From contig JASANH010000674.1 in NCBI GenBank assembly GCA_030248295.1, positions 1-64,000 of the forward strand: DNA of 64,000 nt. Direction: 5' to 3'. Both the position numbers and the translations under genes were made by a program. This document shows, one piece after another, positions 62,069-64,000 of this stretch (positions are counted from its first letter, which is position 1; each line of letters opens with the position of its first letter). The notes beneath the pieces are model-generated. The model did not search any database, was not told the origin of the DNA, and saw only the letters and a program-made list of their open reading frames with translations. Source of the stretch: Mesodorylaimus sp. YZB2_4. Its lineage: Eukaryota; Nematoda; Enoplea; Dorylaimida; Dorylaimidae.

Positions 62069-64000
62069 CTAATACCATCGTCTTCCCAGAAGCTCTCCTA
62101 AGGGAGTCTTGCACGGGGACCATGTGAACCAGTTGGTAGGTGTTTTTGGAGGACTATCCTCAACACTTACTGTAGGCTGTGTCGATGCCAGTTTCAAATT
62201 TTCGAGTTCTTTCAATACTTCACAGATTGCTTTTTTTAACCGACCCTTCTTTGGGCGGTGTCGTTGAGGCAAATACGACTTGATTTTGAGCTTCGTCTGA
62301 AAGTACTCAAGATTAGACTCAAAATCTTTGATACCAGACTCACGGATATAAGCGTATTTGTCCTCATCGACGAAGAAATGCACACAATAAACCTGCTCAG
62401 TATTGATTCGCTTCAATGAGTCAGTGAGGGCCTTCTTGACAGCTGGTTTGGTCGGATCTTCATGAGCGCTGTCTGGACCATAGCCTTGAATTCGTGCTGG
62501 CCACCAGGGGAAGCCAGTGACCTTGGCCCAGACGTATTGACCAACTCGGAAAGGACCACGTTGAGACGCAGGAGCACCAGGATTGGTAGATGCATCAGGT
62601 GCAATACCATCCTGTGTCGAAGCAGATTCCATAGGCGCATCGGAGATGTCTTGGAGAGGCACATGACCTTCCAAACGCTCTGTAGTTTGGACCAAATGCT
62701 GTGGATGCCATCGTTCCAAAGGCTTCGATGTATCTTGCAAATTGCGAATCAAGACGCCAGATTCGCCTAGGACTTTGACCACTTCATATGGACCCAACCA
62801 ATGAAGGCTCAATTTCCTAGACATCCCCTGTTGAAAATGGTAGTTGGGTTTCCGTACCCAGTCACCGACTTTCAACGAAAGCGGGTGGGACTTCTTATCA
62901 TATTGCAATTTCTGACGTAGTTGATTCAGTTCGATACTTTGACGAACGCGTGCATCGATCGTAGCCATACGGAGACGAACTTGATCCACATAATCCGTAC
63001 CAGATTCTGGCGCGGACTGAGGTCGAGATAATAAGGAGTCGAGGGTCGTTGGCGGATCACGGCCATGACACATGATATACGGCGAGACACCAGTTGTTGT
63101 ATGTGGTGTATGTCGATAATGCATCATAATCAGTTGCAATCGGTTATCCCAATTCTTCTGATCGGGTAACACATAGCAAGCCATTGAAAACCCAATCAAT
63201 TTGTTCAGGTTTTCAACGTTGCCATTGCACTGAGGATGATATGGAGTAGTCGATACTTTCTTCACTCCCAGGTCTTTGCAAAGCCTTAAGACCAGCTTTG
63301 AAAGGAAATTGGAGCCACGATCACTAAGTAGAACTCTTGGAGACCCATGGCGGGTAATCCAACCATCTACTAGCAATCGCGCAATCCTGGAAGCTTTCTG
63401 ATCAGGTACTGCATACGCTTCAGCCCATTTGGTGAAGATGCACATGATCACGACGACGAGACGATTGCCATGTTCAGAGATCGGGAAAGGACCTTGAACA
63501 TCAATCGCAATGGTGTCGAAAGGTGCCGTCCGCTTGATGATTTCCATCGGCGGGCGCTCGTATCGATGAGGCGCTTTGTAGCGGGCGCAGATGCTACACT
63601 CGGCACACCATCGTCGTAGATCACGACGCATCGTCGACCAAAAGAACTTACAACGAAGTGCTGAAAATAATCTCTCAAACCCAGGGTGGTTAGCATCCCG
63701 ATGGGCAGCATCGAAAATGAATTGACGTAAATCAGGGGGAATAACCACACGATCATGAATGTGCTTACCCTCAACTAACTTACCCGCATGATTCCATCGG
63801 TGATTCAGGACACCATCCTCGTCCAGAAGATAGTCCTGGGCGAGCTTGGCGATTTTCTGCGGTTGGTTGAGATCACCATCCAAATACGACATGATCGATG
63901 ACAGTTCGGGATCGTCTCGTTGTAACTTTAGTAATGTCTGACGGGACGGGGCATCAGAAACCGTGTCGGACGCAAGTTGTTTGACGTCGATGCCTAATTT
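62069..64000 (-). CDS. pol: Retroelement integrase with C-terminal PWWP domain (5' partial)
   Basis: The open frame runs off the window at 64000 (upstream codons read LKLQRDDPELSSI, the normal RNase H-integrase spacer), so the start is not in the window. In order: zinc-binding HHCC (HRDANHP..., CAECSIC; about 63595-63705), DDE core with D (AIDVQGPF, ~63500), D (LLSDRGSNF, ~63320) and E (CNGNVENLNK, ~63215), GPY/F-type WLGPYEVVKV (~62785), then a linker and a PWWP domain at about 62270-62555: GQYVWAKVTGFPWWPARIQGYG (in parts) with YCVHFFVDEDKYAYI after a helical insert. PWWP domains read methylated histone H3 Lys36 and DNA. A basic C-terminal tail follows. No stops inside. In chromoviruses a chromodomain occupies a similar place. 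Confidence 0.88.
   Translation of the reverse strand, partial: KLGIDVKQLASDTVSDAPSRQTLLKLQRDDPELSSIMSYLDGDLNQPQKIAKLAQDYLLDEDGVLNHRWNHAGKLVEGKHIHDRVVIPPDLRQFIFDAAHRDANHPGFERLFSALRCKFFWSTMRRDLRRWCAECSICARYKAPHRYERPPMEIIKRTAPFDTIAIDVQGPFPISEHGNRLVVVIMCIFTKWAEAYAVPDQKASRIARLLVDGWITRHGSPRVLLSDRGSNFLSKLVLRLCKDLGVKKVSTTPYHPQCNGNVENLNKLIGFSMACYVLPDQKNWDNRLQLIMMHYRHTPHTTTGVSPYIMCHGRDPPTTLDSLLSRPQSAPESGTDYVDQVRLRMATIDARVRQSIELNQLRQKLQYDKKSHPLSLKVGDWVRKPNYHFQQGMSRKLSLHWLGPYEVVKVLGESGVLIRNLQDTSKPLERWHPQHLVQTTERLEGHVPLQDISDAPMESASTQDGIAPDASTNPGAPASQRGPFRVGQYVWAKVTGFPWWPARIQGYGPDSAHEDPTKPAVKKALTDSLKRINTEQVYCVHFFVDEDKYAYIRESGIKDFESNLEYFQTKLKIKSYLPQRHRPKKGRLKKAICEVLKELENLKLASTQPTVSVEDSPPKTPTNWFTWSPCKTPLGELLGRRWY

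Larger units (their letters stand above)
55139..64000 (-). mobile_element. Ty3/Gypsy-like retroelement, 3' half (5' end beyond window)
   Basis: On the minus strand, from the window edge: the end of pol with integrase and PWWP, then a 1303 aa ORF, then the spliced exonuclease gene, in the position where errantiviruses carry env. No LTR was identified; the 3' LTR may lie below 55.1 kb or be lost. Reading frames are long, GC-rich at third positions and follow each other with short gaps, so the element is probably young. The 5' part with gag and RT would lie to the right of 64000. Confidence 0.7.

Overview
This is a eukaryotic, almost certainly invertebrate metazoan, genomic window that is dominated by mobile elements. 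The evidence is GT-AG introns with T-rich acceptors, C-type lectin and PAN-like exons, and remnants of most metazoan transposon classes: BEL/Pao, Ty3/Gypsy, Helitron, THAP-domain DDE, Tc1/mariner, a Polinton-like capsid cluster, and several non-autonomous terminal-inverted-repeat (TIR) elements. There are no bacterial operons, intact RNA genes or CRISPR arrays. The phylum cannot be fixed from sequence alone; a tardigrade, nematode or rotifer-like source would fit.

Region by region. 0-4.6 kb: two decayed, inverted copies of a secreted C-type lectin/PAN gene. 1.5-10 kb: a nested large inverted repeat, with 1.18 kb arms at 1786-2964 and 6713-7889 and 221 bp outer arms at 1550-1770 and 9732-9952, whose right half carries a TIR element. 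10-11.3 kb: a TIR unit carrying a glycine/arginine-rich protein gene; an inverted second copy lies at 40.9-44.6 kb and is itself split by a 2.18 kb element flanked by TTAA. 12.3-19.2 kb (minus): a Helitron relic with Rep, a middle ORF, a PIF1-type helicase and an unexpected ubiquitin-specific-protease (USP) domain, broken by two younger TIR insertions. 20-21.8 kb (minus): a THAP transposase relic. 22.4-30.9 kb (minus): a nearly intact BEL/Pao element with two 0.28 kb LTRs, gag, and a fused protease-RT-RNaseH-integrase-envelope reading frame.

32-35.2 kb: a broken zinc-binding host or transposon gene interrupted by a long-TIR element that carries a C2H2 zinc-finger gene and three tandem arrays. 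35.5-38.3 kb: two of the few apparently whole genes, a five-exon 170 aa coiled-coil protein with an N-terminal signal and a two-exon 168 aa protein whose C-terminus comes from a hairpin element; a Tc1/mariner relic lies between them. 39.9-46.6 kb: CCHC gag-like and Ty3/Gypsy pol relics. 47.4-48.2 kb: a small secreted cysteine-rich protein and another small ORF. 49.1-54 kb (plus): a compact, partly overlapping gene chain that includes a Polinton/adintovirus-type major capsid protein interrupted by introns and a small membrane protein.

55.1-64 kb (minus): the 3' half of a large Ty3/Gypsy-like element. Its integrase carries a C-terminal PWWP chromatin-reader domain, followed by a 1303 aa ORF and a spliced gene with a DEDDy 3'-5' exonuclease domain. 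The most unusual observations are the integrase-PWWP fusion, the retroelement exonuclease genes, the USP-carrying Helitron, and the intron-containing capsid cluster.
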